A stretch of 64,000 nt of DNA, taken from assembly GCA_963603365.1 (NCBI GenBank), contig CAVCMI010000036.1, forward strand, positions 1 through 64,000, given 5' to 3'. A model generated the notes under the pieces. That model had not been told where the DNA came from, did no database searches, and worked only from the letters and a program-made list of their open reading frames with translations. Shown here one piece after another: positions 35,182 through 42,946 of the stretch (position 1 is its first letter; the number at the start of each line of letters is the position of its first letter). The position numbers and the translations under genes are program-made. Source of the DNA: F23-D06 sp963603365 (GTDB taxonomy: Bacteria; Bacteroidota; Bacteroidia; Bacteroidales; WCHB1-69).

Positions 35182-35217
35182 GCCGGCTGACAATAATGCA
35201 GGTAAACGAAAAATTTA

Positions 35218-35225
35218 TATTTTTG
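35218..35225 (+). promoter_or_regulatory. -7 promoter element for glyA
   Basis: TATTTTTG followed by CCGCC lies 72 bases before the glyA ATG. It is followed directly by a stem-loop at 35228-35247. Confidence 0.65.
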
Positions 35226-35227
35226 CC

Positions 35228-35247
35228 GCCGCTGAAATGGCAGCGGC
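35228..35247 (+). promoter_or_regulatory. 5'-end stem-loop of the glyA leader
   Basis: GCCGCTG (35228-35234) pairs perfectly with CAGCGGC (35241-35247) around AAATGG. It begins two bases after the -7 element, so it should sit at the very 5' end of the mRNA and may protect it from decay. Confidence 0.5.
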
Positions 35248-35297
35248 AATAGGAACACAAACCCAAAAGAAACAATTTTTTTATTCAAAATAGAATT

Positions 35298-36578
35298 ATG
35301 AAAAGAGATCAGCAGATTTTTGATTTAATCCAGCAGGAGCGTCAGCGCCAGACCAACGGCATTGAACTCATAGCCTCTGAAAACTTCGTAAGCGACCAAG
35401 TGATGGAAGCCATGGGCTCGGTCATGACCAACAAATACGCCGAGGGTCTTCCCACCAAACGCTACTACGGCGGTTGCCAGATTGTAGACCAGAGCGAACA
35501 GATCGCCATCGACCGCGTCAAACAGCTCTTCGGATGCGAATGGGCAAACGTGCAGCCGCACTCCGGCGCACAGGCCAACATGGCCGTGCTGCTGGCATGC
35601 CTCAAGCCCGGCGACACCTTCATGGGACTTGACTTGAACCACGGCGGGCACCTTTCACATGGGTCACCGGTCAACTCTTCCGGAATCCTCTATCGCCCCG
35701 TAGCCTATCAGGTGGACGAAGAGACCGGCTGCATCAACTATGACACCATGGAAGAGGTCGCGCTCCGCGAGCGTCCGAAATTGATCATCGGCGGCGCCTC
35801 GGCATACAGCCGCGACTGGGACTGGGAGCGTATGCGCAAAATCGCCGACGAGGTTGGCGCCATCCTGATGGCAGACATCTCCCACCCTGCAGGACTTATT
35901 GCTAAAGGACTGCTTAACAACGCTGTGGCTCACTGCCACATTGTCACCACCACCACACACAAGACCCTCCGAGGACCCCGCGGCGGACTTATTATGCTGG
36001 GCAAGGACTTCGAAAACCCTTGGGGCAAAACTACTCCCAAAGGCGTCGTGAAGATGATGTCGCAACTTCTGGATTCTGCCGTATTCCCGGGCGTGCAAGG
36101 CGGACCGCTTGAGCACGTGATCGCAGCCAAGGCTGTGGCTTTCGGAGAAGCGCTCACCGACGAGTACGCACAGTATGTCAAACAGGTCAAACTGAACGCC
36201 GCAGCCATGGCTGACGCTTTCATCAAGAGAGGATACAAAATCATCTCCAACGGCACAGACAACCACCTGATGCTGATTGACCTCCGCACCAAATTCCCCG
36301 AAATGACCGGAAAAGTCGCCGAAAACACGCTCGTCAAGGCCGACATCACCATCAACAAGAATATGGTCCCGTTTGACACCCGCTCTGCTTTCCAAACCTC
36401 CGGCCTTAGAGTTGGAACCCCGGCCATCACCACACGCGGACTGAAAGAGAACGACATGGACGGCATTGTTGCCATGATTGACAACATTCTCTGCGACGTT
36501 GAAAATGAAGAACTCATCGCAAAGACACGCAAACAAGTCAACGACATGATGCACGACCGGCCGTTGTTTGCTTGGTAA
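35298..36578 (+). CDS. glyA: Serine hydroxymethyltransferase
   Basis: This PLP enzyme interconverts serine and glycine with tetrahydrofolate. The 426 residues have ELIASENFVS near the N-terminus, the PLP-lysine motif VTTTTHKTLRGPRGG and the folate-site GGPLEHVIAAKAVAF. It pairs functionally with kbl, which also makes glycine. A perfect palindromic terminator follows. Confidence 0.98.
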   Translation: MKRDQQIFDLIQQERQRQTNGIELIASENFVSDQVMEAMGSVMTNKYAEGLPTKRYYGGCQIVDQSEQIAIDRVKQLFGCEWANVQPHSGAQANMAVLLACLKPGDTFMGLDLNHGGHLSHGSPVNSSGILYRPVAYQVDEETGCINYDTMEEVALRERPKLIIGGASAYSRDWDWERMRKIADEVGAILMADISHPAGLIAKGLLNNAVAHCHIVTTTTHKTLRGPRGGLIMLGKDFENPWGKTTPKGVVKMMSQLLDSAVFPGVQGGPLEHVIAAKAVAFGEALTDEYAQYVKQVKLNAAAMADAFIKRGYKIISNGTDNHLMLIDLRTKFPEMTGKVAENTLVKADITINKNMVPFDTRSAFQTSGLRVGTPAITTRGLKENDMDGIVAMIDNILCDVENEELIAKTRKQVNDMMHDRPLFAW

Positions 36579-36646
36579 CAGACCTCAGCTACAATAGGTT
36601 TGGCCGTTATGACGAAAACCATAATACTTTAAATCTTTTTATTGGT

Positions 36647-36686
36647 GAAACATCCCCGGCGCGCCGGGGATGTTTCTTTTATTCTT
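36647..36686 (+). terminator. Terminator after glyA, 30-base perfect palindrome
   Basis: Positions 36647-36676 form a perfect palindrome (left arm ending in CCCCGGCG), centred on 36661/36662. A T-rich stretch follows. As RNA it gives a very strong hairpin with a loop inside GGCGCGCC. Confidence 0.85.
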
Positions 36687-36771
36687 TCAACCCTAATCTC
36701 AGACATTAGAACAATCTTAAGCATCGTCAGAGTTTTTTTTTCACAGACAAAGAGGCAGTGCGAAAAAAATG

Positions 36772-36779
36772 TATCTTTG
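36772..36779 (+). promoter_or_regulatory. -7 promoter element for the nfu gene
   Basis: TATCTTTG followed by CCGCC lies 27 bases before the ATG at 36807, which supports that start. Confidence 0.7.
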
Positions 36780-36806
36780 CCGCCGTTATCGAAAAAGAGA
36801 CAGAGC

Positions 36807-37055
36807 ATGAACAGTCCGACCCTTGAACAGAAAGTGATTTCCATCATCGACCAAATCCGTCCATACCTTCAGCAGGATGGCGGCGACATCGAATTCATAG
36901 AGCTCACGCCTGAAAACGTGGTCAAAGTCAAACTTCAAGGTGCTTGCGGCTCTTGCCCCCACGCTAAAATGACCCTCAAAAGCGGTGTGGAACAAACCAT
37001 CAAAAACTATCTTCCCGAAATCGACCATGTGGAAGACATCATTTTAGGATTCTAA
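36807..37055 (+). CDS. NifU C-terminal-like Fe-S scaffold
   Basis: The protein is 82 residues long, just the Nfu domain: ILDQIRPYLQQDGGDIEF-like start and the cluster motif GACGSCPHA (CxxC). It probably carries a [4Fe-4S] cluster for delivery to target enzymes. The AbfD dehydratase and other Fe-S proteins here would be candidate clients, but that is inference. The start follows the -7 element at 36772-36779. The ychF gene begins 13 bases downstream. Confidence 0.88.
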   Translation: MNSPTLEQKVISIIDQIRPYLQQDGGDIEFIELTPENVVKVKLQGACGSCPHAKMTLKSGVEQTIKNYLPEIDHVEDIILGF

Positions 37056-37068
37056 ATCAGTAAAGAGG

Positions 37069-38166
37069 ATGGGACTGAAGTGCGGCATAACGGGACTGAC
37101 CAACTCTGGCAAGACTACCATATTCAATTGTATTTCGAACACGAAGGCAGCCGTCACGGAATTTGCCTACAGTACGAACAAGTCGAATATCGGTGTCTGC
37201 TCTGTGCCAGACAACCGGTTGACGCACATCAACACATTCATCCATGCCGACAAACTGGTATATGCCACGCTTGACCTTGTAGACATCCCTGGTCTGGCCA
37301 AAGGCGCCAGCCACGGCGAAGGCATCGGCAACGCATTCCTGGCCGACATCCGCCTGTGCGACGCGCTCATCCATGTGCTCCGTTGTTTTGACAACCCCGC
37401 CTTGCCCCATGTGGAAGGCTCTGTCAACCCTGTCCGCGACATCGAGATCGTAGATTTTGAACTGCAGTGCAAAGACCTTGAACAGATAGACCGGAAAATA
37501 CAAAAAGTTGAAAAAGCAGCCAAAATCGGAGAGAAAGCAGCCAAGCACGACTATGAAGTGCTGAAGAAATACAAAGAACATCTGGAGAGCTTCCAGAATG
37601 TCAGAACCCTTGAGGTGACAGATGACGAGCAGTCTGTGGTTGCAGACATGATGCTGCTGACGGCAAAGCCGGTACTTTATGTTTGTAACGTGAACGACAA
37701 GGATGCCGTTACGGGCAACGCCTATTCTGAAAGTGTGAAGAAATATGTAGAAGAAAACGGCGGGGAAATGCTTGTGATAGCGGCAAAGATTGAATCTGAA
37801 ATTGCAGAACTTGACAACGAAGATGACCGAAAGGTTTTTCTGGAAGATGTCGGTCTTGCGGAACCCGGTGTCAACAAAGTAATACGCGCAGCGTACAAGA
37901 TGTTGGACCTGATATCGTTCTTCACCGTCGGCGGAAAAGAGAACCGGGCATGGACCATAAGGCGAGGCATGTTTGCCCCGCAGGCAGCCGGTGTCATACA
38001 CAGCGACCTTGAGCGCGGCTTCATCCGTGCAGAGGTGATAAAATACGATGATCTTGTAAACCTCGGCTCCGAATTGAAATGCAAAGAGGCCGGCAAATTG
38101 TTTGTGGAAGGCAAAAACTATGTGGTTCAGGATGGCGACATCCTCCACATCAGATTTAATGTATAG
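37069..38166 (+). CDS. ychF: YchF/OLA1 family ATPase
   Basis: An Obg-related P-loop protein that prefers ATP to GTP. The 365 residues show the G1 motif GLTNSGKTTIFN, DIPGLAKGASHGEGIGNAFL (G3) and the C-terminal TGS domain. The G4 motif reads CNVNDKD in place of NKxD, as expected for YchF. It binds ribosomes and affects stress responses. tRNA-Gly follows six bases later and may share the transcript. Confidence 0.95.
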   Translation: MGLKCGITGLTNSGKTTIFNCISNTKAAVTEFAYSTNKSNIGVCSVPDNRLTHINTFIHADKLVYATLDLVDIPGLAKGASHGEGIGNAFLADIRLCDALIHVLRCFDNPALPHVEGSVNPVRDIEIVDFELQCKDLEQIDRKIQKVEKAAKIGEKAAKHDYEVLKKYKEHLESFQNVRTLEVTDDEQSVVADMMLLTAKPVLYVCNVNDKDAVTGNAYSESVKKYVEENGGEMLVIAAKIESEIAELDNEDDRKVFLEDVGLAEPGVNKVIRAAYKMLDLISFFTVGGKENRAWTIRRGMFAPQAAGVIHSDLERGFIRAEVIKYDDLVNLGSELKCKEAGKLFVEGKNYVVQDGDILHIRFNV

Positions 38167-38172
38167 AATAAT

Positions 38173-38248
38173 GCGGTAGTAGCTCAGTTGGCAGAGCGGC
38201 GGCTTCCCAAGCCGCAGGTCGCGGGTTCGAACCCCGTCTACCGCTCCA
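38173..38248 (+). tRNA. tRNA-Gly (anticodon CCC)
   Basis: The acceptor stem GCGGTAG pairs with CTACCGC. The anticodon loop TTCCCAA gives anticodon CCC (reads GGG). The D-arm and T-arm (GGTTCGAACCCC) are canonical. The 3' CCA is encoded (38246-38248). Confidence 0.95.
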
Positions 38249-38254
38249 AAAGTA

Positions 38255-38297
38255 AAAGAGCAGCAGTCTTGAGACACAGATTGCTGCTCTTTGTTTA
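38255..38297 (+). terminator. Terminator after ychF/tRNA-Gly
   Basis: AAAGAGCAGCA (38255-38265) pairs perfectly with TGCTGCTCTTT (38282-38292), with a T-rich tail. It ends the plus-strand nfu-ychF-tRNA run. Confidence 0.85.
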
Positions 38298-38408
38298 TGA
38301 GTTGTCGGGTTACGTCAAATTGGATCTGTCTCGAAGGCTCTTTCCGGGCAGTCTCCTACGTATGTCTTTATCACTATGCCACTTGAATCTATGACTGCAT
38401 ACAACACG

Positions 38409-39011
38409 TCAGACGTTATTCTGCAAGTTTCCGACCATAATGGCCACGTTGATGGCGAACATCTTGACAGCAATGGCCAAGAGGATGACACCAAAGAACT
38501 TACGCACGATAAACAACAGGTCGTTGCCCAATATGTTCCTGATCTTGTCAACAGACACAATCACAATAAAATCGAGCAGGATATTCAGCACTAATGCTAT
38601 CATGATATTGACTACCGCGTATTCCGCACGAAGGGAGAGCAGGGCGGTCAATGCGCCGGGACCGGCAATCAGGGGAAAAGCCACGGGCACGATGGAGGCT
38701 TTCGTCTTCCCGCCCTCGTTCTTGATAATCTCAACGCCGAGAATCATTTCGAGGGCAAGGACAAATATCACAAATGAGCCAGCCACGGCAAACGAGGCCG
38801 TATCTACACCGAACATTTTCAAAAGCGCGTCTCCAGCGAAGAAGAAAAGCACAAAAAGAAACAAGGCAACCGTACACGACTTCCATGCGGTGATGTCCTC
38901 CTTCCGCTGACGGATATTAAGGAAAATGGGTATTGAGCCTATGATGTCAATTACGGCAAACATCACAATAAATGCACTGGCGATCTCAAGAAAACTGATA
39001 TGATGAAACAT
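38409..39011 (-). CDS. MarC family integral membrane protein
   Basis: The 200-residue protein has six hydrophobic segments and the MarC features DIIGSIPIFLNI and VAFPLIAGPGALT. The family's substrate is unsettled; the name comes from a drug-resistance locus that it does not control. It lies downstream of the 4-hydroxybutyrate operon but beyond that operon's terminator. Confidence 0.9.
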   Translation of the reverse strand: MFHHISFLEIASAFIVMFAVIDIIGSIPIFLNIRQRKEDITAWKSCTVALFLFVLFFFAGDALLKMFGVDTASFAVAGSFVIFVLALEMILGVEIIKNEGGKTKASIVPVAFPLIAGPGALTALLSLRAEYAVVNIMIALVLNILLDFIVIVSVDKIRNILGNDLLFIVRKFFGVILLAIAVKMFAINVAIMVGNLQNNV

Positions 39012-39043
39012 AATGTTGATAATAAGGTTGAGGGTTCACGTTT

Positions 39044-39087
39044 AAAGAAAAAAAGAGGATAAGGAGACCGGAGTCTTCCTTATCCTC
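39044..39087 (-). terminator. Terminator of the 4-hydroxybutyrate operon
   Basis: GAGGATAAGGA (39055-39065) pairs perfectly with TCCTTATCCTC (39077-39087). On the minus strand a T-rich run follows (complement of 39044-39054). It lies just after the sucD stop. Confidence 0.88.
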
Positions 39088-39106
39088 CTATAGGTGATGT
39101 CAAAGA

Positions 39107-40477
39107 CTATTGCTGCCAGATTTCTTCGTCTGACGGCATGTGGATTCTCGTTGAGAGAGGGGCCACACGCGTGATGTTAAGCAGATGTCTGTATGTAAAG
39201 TTCTCGGAAATGGAGTTGTGTCCCCAGCTGCCGCAACCCAGCGTATTGGTCACAGGCAGTCCGTTCTGAATAGAACCGCCGGCAGTCGTTGCACAGATGG
39301 CATTGACGATGACGCGGGAAACAGACAGTTCGGAACCGGCCTTTACGATGTTGGCCTGGCTGTTGGAGTGGATGCCGGCCGTGTGACCGTTACCCTCGAA
39401 CGAAAGGTTGGTCTGGGCGATCTCGATGGCCTGGTCGAAGTATTTGTAAGGGAAAGCACCCATAACCGGGCACATTTTTTCCTTGCTGATGGGATCTCCT
39501 TCACCAAACTTGCCGTTGGACTCTACCACAATGATGCGGGTGCCTTCAGGAACGGAAATGCCAGCCTTGTCGGCAATCATCTTGGCAGACTGGCCTACAA
39601 CATCGCGTGCGGTATGGCCGTCTTGGAAGATAGCGTTGAGAATCTTCTCGCGTTCTTCTTTGGTTGCGATGTATGCTCCGTGCTGACGGAATGCTGCCAT
39701 CACGGCGTCGCGGTCTTCTTCGGGATAGATGAAGCTCTGTTCGCCGGAGCAGATGATACCGTTGTCGAAAGAACGGCCGGTGACAATTTTCCCGGCAGCC
39801 AGATCGTATTCAATGTTGCGGTCAAGGATGACCTGTACATTGCCGGCACCCACACCGAACGAGGGTCTTCCGGAAGAATAAGCGGACTTCACCATTGACA
39901 TGCCGCCGGTAGCCACCGTGACATCACAAAGTTCCATCAAGGCCTTCGTCTTCTCGATAGAAGGCTCTTCAACGATCTGCACCATTCCCTCGGGCACATC
40001 CATACACTTGATGGCATCGAGAATCGTCTGCACGGCAAGGGTGGAACACTTCACAGCCTTAGGGTGCGGCGAGATGATAATGGCATTCTTGGTCTTGAGC
40101 GCGAAAGCAATCTTTGACATCGGCGTGACGATTGGGTTCGTCATCGGCGTGACACCGGCCACGACACCGATCGGCTTCGCAATCTCGATAAGACCGGTCA
40201 TATCGTTGATGCTCAAGATACCCATAGACTTTTTGTATCTGAGGTCTAACCAAACACCCTTGGCCTTGTTTCTGTTCTTCGAAACCTTGTCTTCATAGAC
40301 GCCCATTTTTGTTTCGTCGATGGCGGCGCGGGCGAGCGATTCTGCATTGTTGTAAATCGAGTGTGTTAATAGTTTGACGGTAGTGTCAACGTCTTCCTGA
40401 TCAAAATGCGATGCATACAAAGCCTGCGCCGCTCTGGCTTTTTCAACCATTTTCTGGATTTCCTCGAAAACTTCCAT
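39107..40477 (-). CDS. sucD: CoA-acylating succinate-semialdehyde dehydrogenase
   Basis: The enzyme reduces succinyl-CoA to succinate semialdehyde with NAD(P)H. The 456 residues have the acylating aldehyde dehydrogenase pattern with catalytic Cys243 in NGIICSGEQ and the NAD-site GVTPMTNPIVTPMSK. By sequence alone it could be another CoA-acylating aldehyde dehydrogenase; the operon with 4hbD, abfT and abfD makes the succinyl-CoA activity most likely. It begins 5 bases after 4hbD. Confidence 0.92.
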   Translation of the reverse strand: MEVFEEIQKMVEKARAAQALYASHFDQEDVDTTVKLLTHSIYNNAESLARAAIDETKMGVYEDKVSKNRNKAKGVWLDLRYKKSMGILSINDMTGLIEIAKPIGVVAGVTPMTNPIVTPMSKIAFALKTKNAIIISPHPKAVKCSTLAVQTILDAIKCMDVPEGMVQIVEEPSIEKTKALMELCDVTVATGGMSMVKSAYSSGRPSFGVGAGNVQVILDRNIEYDLAAGKIVTGRSFDNGIICSGEQSFIYPEEDRDAVMAAFRQHGAYIATKEEREKILNAIFQDGHTARDVVGQSAKMIADKAGISVPEGTRIIVVESNGKFGEGDPISKEKMCPVMGAFPYKYFDQAIEIAQTNLSFEGNGHTAGIHSNSQANIVKAGSELSVSRVIVNAICATTAGGSIQNGLPVTNTLGCGSWGHNSISENFTYRHLLNITRVAPLSTRIHMPSDEEIWQQ

Positions 40478-40482
40478 AAAAA

Positions 40483-41610
40483 TTAAAATAACAATGAATA
40501 AATGCTTTTTATCTCTTCTACTGACATCGGAACATAATTGTTCTTCAGCAGTCTCTGTTGCGTTTCAACAACACTGTGGGCGAAACTCTCCTTTTCCGGC
40601 TCTTTCATCCCGAACTCGTGGAGCGGGCGTTTGGAAACCAGGTTGTCGAGCAGTTCGGCAAGTTTGGTGTATATCACCTCGTACGATGCATCTTCCGGCA
40701 ATTGCAGTTCATTGGCCAGCAATGCATTGAGTTCCTTTATGCAGCCGTCAGGGTTGCGTTTGTTGTAAAACCTGAACACTTCTGTAAAGAACTGGTAGTT
40801 AGCCTCTCCGTGGGGCACATGGTAATTTGCCCCGAGCGGATAAGACATGGCATGCACGGCGCCTACGCCGGCGTTGCCGAATGCGATGCCTGCAAAATTC
40901 GCGGCCACTAACATATCGTCAAAACGCTGCATGCGGTAATCTTCGCCGTTTTTTACGATGCCGCTGAACACATCGAGGATGATGTGGATGGCCTCGCGCG
41001 AGAAGAGACGCGTGTAAGCGCTTGCCTTAGGCGAAACATAAGATTCTGTGGCATGGATCAAGGCATCGATGGCACTGAATGCATAGAACTTGAATGGAAG
41101 ACCCTTCAGCAGTTCGGGGATCAGGACAGCGTCATCAGCGATGATGGCGTCGTCTGCAAGTCCCATCTTGGTGTGCTTTGCGCGGATCTCTGCAATCGAG
41201 ATGTTGGTAACCTCGCTGCCGGTGCCGCAAGTGGTGGGTACTATCAGAAGGGCTTTATCCTTGACAATCGGGATCTTGCGTTCGAAAGCATCTGTAACGT
41301 TGTCAACGCCTTTCAAGGCAAAGACCTTCGAGATGTCGATGACCGTGCCGCCGCCGATGGCTATGACCCTCTTGAAGTCAAAATCCTTCACATCTTTGAG
41401 AATGGCGTTCATCATCTCGTCAGAGGGCTCGCCGCTGCCGTATTTGTCCTGCATCACAAAACGGCAAGGCAACCCGAGATTCTTCATGAAAGGGTCATAC
41501 AGGAACGACTGCGTGACTACCAAATCGTTGACATCGAGATTGTATTCCTTTGCAAAATCGGCAAATGTGTCGCATTTCCCAATTCTTGTCTTCAAATCAA
41601 ATACTTTCAT
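40483..41610 (-). CDS. 4hbD: NAD-dependent 4-hydroxybutyrate dehydrogenase
   Basis: An iron-type (group III) alcohol dehydrogenase of 375 residues. It has GGGTVIDISKVFAL (nucleotide binding), TTCGTGSEVTNI and metal-ligand blocks SAIDALIHATESYVS and HAMSYPLGANYHVPHGEAN. In this setting it reduces succinate semialdehyde to 4-hydroxybutyrate. Its ATG overlaps the abfT stop (ATGA), so translation is coupled. Confidence 0.93.
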   Translation of the reverse strand: MKVFDLKTRIGKCDTFADFAKEYNLDVNDLVVTQSFLYDPFMKNLGLPCRFVMQDKYGSGEPSDEMMNAILKDVKDFDFKRVIAIGGGTVIDISKVFALKGVDNVTDAFERKIPIVKDKALLIVPTTCGTGSEVTNISIAEIRAKHTKMGLADDAIIADDAVLIPELLKGLPFKFYAFSAIDALIHATESYVSPKASAYTRLFSREAIHIILDVFSGIVKNGEDYRMQRFDDMLVAANFAGIAFGNAGVGAVHAMSYPLGANYHVPHGEANYQFFTEVFRFYNKRNPDGCIKELNALLANELQLPEDASYEVIYTKLAELLDNLVSKRPLHEFGMKEPEKESFAHSVVETQQRLLKNNYVPMSVEEIKSIYSLLF

Positions 41611-42902
41611 ATTTTAAATCTTTTTTTCAGTTCTTCATTCAGTTCCTCGCGGAAGTCCGGGTGAGCGATTTCGACCAGGCTTTTGGCGCGCTGCCTGAGC
41701 GTGCGGCCTTTGAGTTTTGCCACACCGTACTCGGTAACAACATAGTCAACCTCGTTGCGGGAGGTGGTGACGGCTGCGCCTTGGTCAAGCATCGGCACAA
41801 TGCGTGAAATCTTTCCGTGTCCGGCAGTAGAGGGCATAGCCATAATAGAAATGCCGCCTTTTGACAAGGAAGCGCCGCGTACATAGTCAACCTGTCCTCC
41901 GGTGCCGCTGTATTGCTTCTGCCCGATGGTTTCAGAGGCCACCTGTCCGGCAAAGTCAACAGAGAGACAAGAGTTGATGGATACCATATTGTCATTCTTG
42001 CCGATAACCCACGGGTCGTTCACATAATCGACAGGATACAGTTCAACCATAGGATTGTTGTTCACAAAGTCATACAGTTTCTGAGTGCCCATCAAAAACG
42101 TGGCGACAAGTTTGCCCGGATGGAGGGTTTTCTTGACGCAGTTGACGACGCCGGCTTCTACAAGGTCAACCACGCTGTCGGAGAACATCTCCGTATGGAT
42201 GCCGAGGTCTTTCTTGTCTTTCAAGAACATAGCCACAGCGTCGGGGATGGCGCCGATGCCGAGTTGCAGCGTAGCCCCGTCCTTGATGAGGGAAGCGCAG
42301 TTGCGTCCGATGTTCTTCTCAACGTCTGTAATGTTAGGACGTGGGATCTCAGGGGTTTTGTAGGAGCAAGGCACCATATAGGTGATCCGGGAGGCGTGAA
42401 TCCTGTTCTCCAGACCGCAAGTGCGCGGCAGCTGGTCGTTCATCTCCGCAATCACGACCTTAGCCTTCAGGGCAGCAGGGCGCGCATAGTCGCAGGAGAC
42501 GCCGAAACTGCAGTAGCCCTCGCTGTCCGGGGGCGTCACCGTGACGACGGCAACGTCAACCGGGAAAGCTTCACCGAGCAACTTGGGGACCTCATGGAAG
42601 AAGCACGGGAAAAAGTCTGCTGCCCCGTCCACGATAGCCTGGCGCGAGTTGGCTCCGGCAAAGTTGGTGATGTGCCTGAAATGACCATAGCACTCCGGCT
42701 TCATATAGTCGCCGTCGCCCAAGGCCAGCATGTGATAAATCTTGACACCGTTGTAATCTTCACGGTGTTCGGCAAGGGTTTTCGCCACATGCAGCGGGAT
42801 GCCGGCCGTTTCCGAGAAAACGACAAAGTCGCCGTCCTTGATTGCCTTGATGGCAGTCTCGGCCGAGGTGACTTTGTCTTTATAAATTTCTTTCCAATCC
42901 AT
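41607..42902 (-). CDS. abfT: 4-hydroxybutyrate CoA-transferase
   Basis: The enzyme moves CoA from acetyl-CoA (or butyryl-CoA) to 4-hydroxybutyrate through a glutamyl-thioester. The 431-residue protein has the expected catalytic Glu238 in GIHTEMFSD, the same number as reported for the Clostridium aminobutyricum enzyme. GYCSFGVSCDYA and QLGIGAIPDAV are further family blocks. It lies 42 bases downstream of abfD and overlaps 4hbD by four bases. Confidence 0.94.
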   Translation of the reverse strand: MDWKEIYKDKVTSAETAIKAIKDGDFVVFSETAGIPLHVAKTLAEHREDYNGVKIYHMLALGDGDYMKPECYGHFRHITNFAGANSRQAIVDGAADFFPCFFHEVPKLLGEAFPVDVAVVTVTPPDSEGYCSFGVSCDYARPAALKAKVVIAEMNDQLPRTCGLENRIHASRITYMVPCSYKTPEIPRPNITDVEKNIGRNCASLIKDGATLQLGIGAIPDAVAMFLKDKKDLGIHTEMFSDSVVDLVEAGVVNCVKKTLHPGKLVATFLMGTQKLYDFVNNNPMVELYPVDYVNDPWVIGKNDNMVSINSCLSVDFAGQVASETIGQKQYSGTGGQVDYVRGASLSKGGISIMAMPSTAGHGKISRIVPMLDQGAAVTTSRNEVDYVVTEYGVAKLKGRTLRQRAKSLVEIAHPDFREELNEELKKRFKI

Positions 42903-42946
42903 ATAAATAATGATTTAAATGCATTTCAGGGAAGTGCAATCGAGCA

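Noticed and set aside
35664..36554. Minus-strand open frame of 296 codons
   Set aside because: It lies antisense within glyA and shows no coding motif.
37057..38277. Minus-strand open frame of 406 codons beginning with GVRTRDLRLGKPP
   Set aside because: The start is the translated complement of tRNA-Gly, a classic false gene, and the rest is antisense to ychF.
38315..38560. Minus-strand open frame of 81 codons beside marC
   Set aside because: It overlaps marC in another frame. The part beyond the marC stop looks faintly like a transposon remnant, but there is too little to support a call.
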